Source: an uncultured Ignavibacteria bacterium
GTDB taxonomy: Bacteria; Bacteroidota; Ignavibacteria; Tepidaquicellales; Tepidaquicellaceae
Assembly (NCBI GenBank): GCA_937924675.1
Contig: CALEVL010000248.1
Location: 1-25,494 of the forward strand
Direction of reading: 5' to 3'
Length of the DNA stretch: 25,494 bases
Part shown: positions 23,756 through 25,494 of the stretch, in pieces
Position numbering within the stretch: position 1 is the first letter of the stretch
Layout: the number at the start of each line of letters is the position of its first letter
Made by a program: the position numbers and the translations under genes
The notes under the pieces: model-generated
Seen by the model: only the letters and a program-made list of their open reading frames with translations
What the model was told of the DNA's origin: nothing
The model's database searches: none

Positions 23756-24696
23756 AATCCCATTTCACCAAATTTCTTTATTCGCAAATCAAGCAACTTT
23801 TCCTTCTTTATTTTTGATACTGTCGCGAGTTCTTCCACAAGTGCCTTCTTCAAGATTTCTGATGCAAGCTCATGATTCCTGTGAGCGCCGCCTGGTGGCT
23901 CTTCAATTATTCTGTCAACTATCCCAAGTCTTAACATATCGCTTGAAGTTAGTTTCAAAGCTTCTGCCGCCTGTTCTTTATATTCCCAACTCCTCCAAAG
24001 TATGGATGAGCATGATTCCGGTGATATGACTGAATACCAGCAATATTGCAGCATGAGAATCCTGTCTCCAATACCAATTCCCAATGCTCCGCCGGATGCA
24101 CCTTCACCTATGATCGCCACAATTATCGGCACTTGCAATTTTGACATTTCAAACAGATTTCGTGCAATTGCTTCTGCTTGTCCCCGCTCTTCTGCTTCAA
24201 TTCCGGGGTAAGCACCCGGCGTATCTATAAGCGTTATTACGGGTATATTAAACTTCTCAGCAAGCTTCATGAGCCTCAGTGCCTTCCTGTATCCTTCCGG
24301 ATTAGGCATCCCAAAATTTCTGTACAGATTTGATTTTGTATCTCTTCCTTTTTGCTGACCGATGATCATAACGGATTTGCCATCAAGCTCAGCGAAACCG
24401 CCTACAATTGCTTTGTCATCGCCGAAATTTCTGTCTCCGTGAAGTTCTATGAAATTATCGGTCATCAGATAAATATAATCGAGGGAAAACGGTCTTTCGG
24501 GGTGCCTGGCGAGTTGAACAATCTGCCATGGAGTAAGCTTTTCAAATACTTCCGATCTCAGTTTGTTCACTTTGTCTTCCAGATTTCTGATTTCATCAGA
24601 AATGTCAAACTGAGATGACATTCTTCTCATTTCTTCAATCTTCTTCTCAAGTTCAATTATAGGTAATTCAAAATCCAAAGTGCTTTGTACTGCCAT
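23743..24696 (-). CDS. accA: Acetyl-CoA carboxylase carboxyltransferase subunit alpha
   Basis: AccA, with AccD, transfers carboxyl from biotin to acetyl-CoA to make malonyl-CoA, the first step of fatty-acid synthesis. The 317 residues match the family length and show an N-terminal helical pair (LELEKKIEE-type, 1-60), NFIELHGDRNFGDDKAIVGG, QQKGRDTKSNLYRNFGMPNPEGYRK, TLIDTPGAYPGIEAEERGQ, GEGASGGALGIGIGD and VISPESCSSILW. ATG start with AGGAG five nt upstream. The upstream gene's stop is only 1 nt before it (TGATATG). AccD is not in the window. Placement beside murA couples membrane lipid and cell-wall precursor supply. Confidence 0.96.
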   Translation of the reverse strand: MAVQSTLDFELPIIELEKKIEEMRRMSSQFDISDEIRNLEDKVNKLRSEVFEKLTPWQIVQLARHPERPFSLDYIYLMTDNFIELHGDRNFGDDKAIVGGFAELDGKSVMIIGQQKGRDTKSNLYRNFGMPNPEGYRKALRLMKLAEKFNIPVITLIDTPGAYPGIEAEERGQAEAIARNLFEMSKLQVPIIVAIIGEGASGGALGIGIGDRILMLQYCWYSVISPESCSSILWRSWEYKEQAAEALKLTSSDMLRLGIVDRIIEEPPGGAHRNHELASEILKKALVEELATVSKIKKEKLLDLRIKKFGEMGFWKD

Positions 24697-24697
24697 A

Positions 24698-25494
24698 TCA
24701 ACTCCTGTTATATTTGATCATCAAGAAAAATGTCTTTAAGAGAATTTCCATATCAAGTGCAAAGGTCTGATTCTTTGCATAAAAAAAGTTAAGATTCTGC
24801 ATTTCCTCTTCCGGCATACTTTCGTAATAGTTTAATTGTATCAGTCCGGTTAATCCCTTCTTACCGACAAAGAGGTTGTTTCCTTGATCTAGCCATACCG
24901 GATAACCAACCAAACTGTATTTTCCAATCAGGACTTCCGGAAGCAGCAAGAGTTTTGAAAAAGGTCGGGAGAGTGTTTTTCCAATTAATTTGCTGTATAA
25001 TATCACTGCCGGATAAACCGTTGGAATCAATAATAGGGATATGAAAATATCCAAACTTCTTTTAAAAAATATATTCATTTTATTGTTAATATTATATTCA
25101 ATTTCTATTAGATTAATCTCATCTATACTGCTTGTATTGAGTTTTGAGAGTATCAATTCTTTTCCCGAAGGAATGATTCTGAATCTCACATTTTTATTCC
25201 TGAATTTCCACATGAGATTCAGAACTTGCTGATTGGAAAAGCTATCATCAGTAAAAACAACTTCATGAACGTTGTTTATCTGAATGGCTTCTTCAAGGTC
25301 AGAGATTGATTTCCTTTTACCTTTTCCTTCAATCCTGACAATATTGTATTTAGCATTTAGCTTGTCCTCATTGTTCTGACTTAATTGACCTTTGCCTACT
25401 ACCAGAAGATTAATTTTATTCAGCAGAATGTTCTTTTCTTTGAAGAACAATATCATTGCATAAATTGCTCTCCATGAAAGCAGCGAAGTCACTG
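24698..25494 (-). CDS. Sugar-transferase-like protein, 5' truncated by window edge, catalytic segment missing
   Basis: The frame is open to the window end, so the N-terminus is probably missing; a GTG at 25492 is the first possible start but sits in mid-domain. Visible parts (numbered from that GTG): a short segment SWRAIYAMILFFKEKN (6-21) like the end of a glycosyltransferase domain; a Rossmann-like region with LLVVGKG (29-35) and VHEVVFTDD (75-83), as in polyprenyl-phosphate glycosylphosphotransferases; a membrane helix after FFKRSLDIFISLLLIP (142-157); then IGKYSLVGYP (189-198) and KKGLTGLIQLNYYES (211-225), matching the C-terminal sugar-transferase region. The middle part that holds the FxxQxRxGxxGxxFxxxKFRSM-type motif and the catalytic Asp-Glu pair is absent. 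Likely involved in exopolysaccharide or O-antigen assembly; activity uncertain. Confidence 0.7.
   Translation of the reverse strand, partial: VTSLLSWRAIYAMILFFKEKNILLNKINLLVVGKGQLSQNNEDKLNAKYNIVRIEGKGKRKSISDLEEAIQINNVHEVVFTDDSFSNQQVLNLMWKFRNKNVRFRIIPSGKELILSKLNTSSIDEINLIEIEYNINNKMNIFFKRSLDIFISLLLIPTVYPAVILYSKLIGKTLSRPFSKLLLLPEVLIGKYSLVGYPVWLDQGNNLFVGKKGLTGLIQLNYYESMPEEEMQNLNFFYAKNQTFALDMEILLKTFFLMIKYNRS
24702..24706 (-). promoter_or_regulatory. Ribosome-binding site of accA
   Basis: AGGAG on the minus strand, 5 nt before the accA ATG, lies inside the last codons of the upstream gene. It confirms the chosen accA start and shows that the two genes share a message. Confidence 0.6.

Noticed and set aside
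1..25494. Mobile elements, CRISPR arrays, toxin-antitoxin or phage-defence genes
   Set aside because: No regularly spaced repeats, transposase or integrase motifs, or defence-type domains were seen; tRNA-Arg has no adjacent repeat of its 3' end that would mark an integrated element.

Overview
The window is ordinary, gene-dense core chromosome of a bacterium in the FCB superphylum (by eye about 40% G+C). A non-Bacteroidota lineage of the Chlorobi/Ignavibacteria type is my best guess. The evidence is a full-length SprA (the type IX secretion translocon), family-typical C-terminal tails on ribosomal proteins S16 and L19, an Omp85-type outer-membrane protein, and frequent TTG starts. No database search was possible, so the lineage is an inference. 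I see no insertion sequence, phage gene, CRISPR array or toxin-antitoxin pair.

Region 1 (about 118-4116, + strand) is a co-directional translation and protein-targeting operon: ffh, rpsP, khpA, rimM, trmD, rplS. It has a plausible promoter in front of ffh and a hairpin terminator after rplS. Region 2 (4120-5915, + strand) holds a deoxynucleoside kinase whose last codons overlap a Cys-rich GT9 glycosyltransferase. Region 3 (5926-8421, - strand) holds a second GT9 glycosyltransferase, leucine dehydrogenase and, after it, a 47-residue single-span membrane protein that length filters would miss. Region 4 (8504-10561, + strand) is a tight pyrimidine-nucleoside salvage operon: cytidine deaminase, thymidine kinase and a BMP/PnrA-type nucleoside-binding lipoprotein, all overlapping.

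Region 5 (10565-17170, - strand) is sprA, which converges on the salvage operon with only 3 bp between stop codons. Divergent from it (17346-20465, + strand) is a large secreted protein that combines a zinc metallopeptidase domain, a TolB-like propeller and an Omp85-like barrel. Region 6 (20466-20612) is a tRNA-Arg(TCT) with its own promoter and a strong terminator. Region 7 (20714-25494, - strand) runs from a truncated sugar-transferase-like gene at the window edge through accA, murA and a propionyl-CoA-carboxylase-type carboxyltransferase to a terminator. It joins fatty-acid and acyl-CoA metabolism to cell-wall precursor synthesis.

The points most worth a second look are the small protein behind leucine dehydrogenase, the sugar-transferase-like protein that lacks its catalytic segment, the peptidase-propeller-barrel fusion, and the six genes that must start with TTG. 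I did not find a clearly new multi-gene system.
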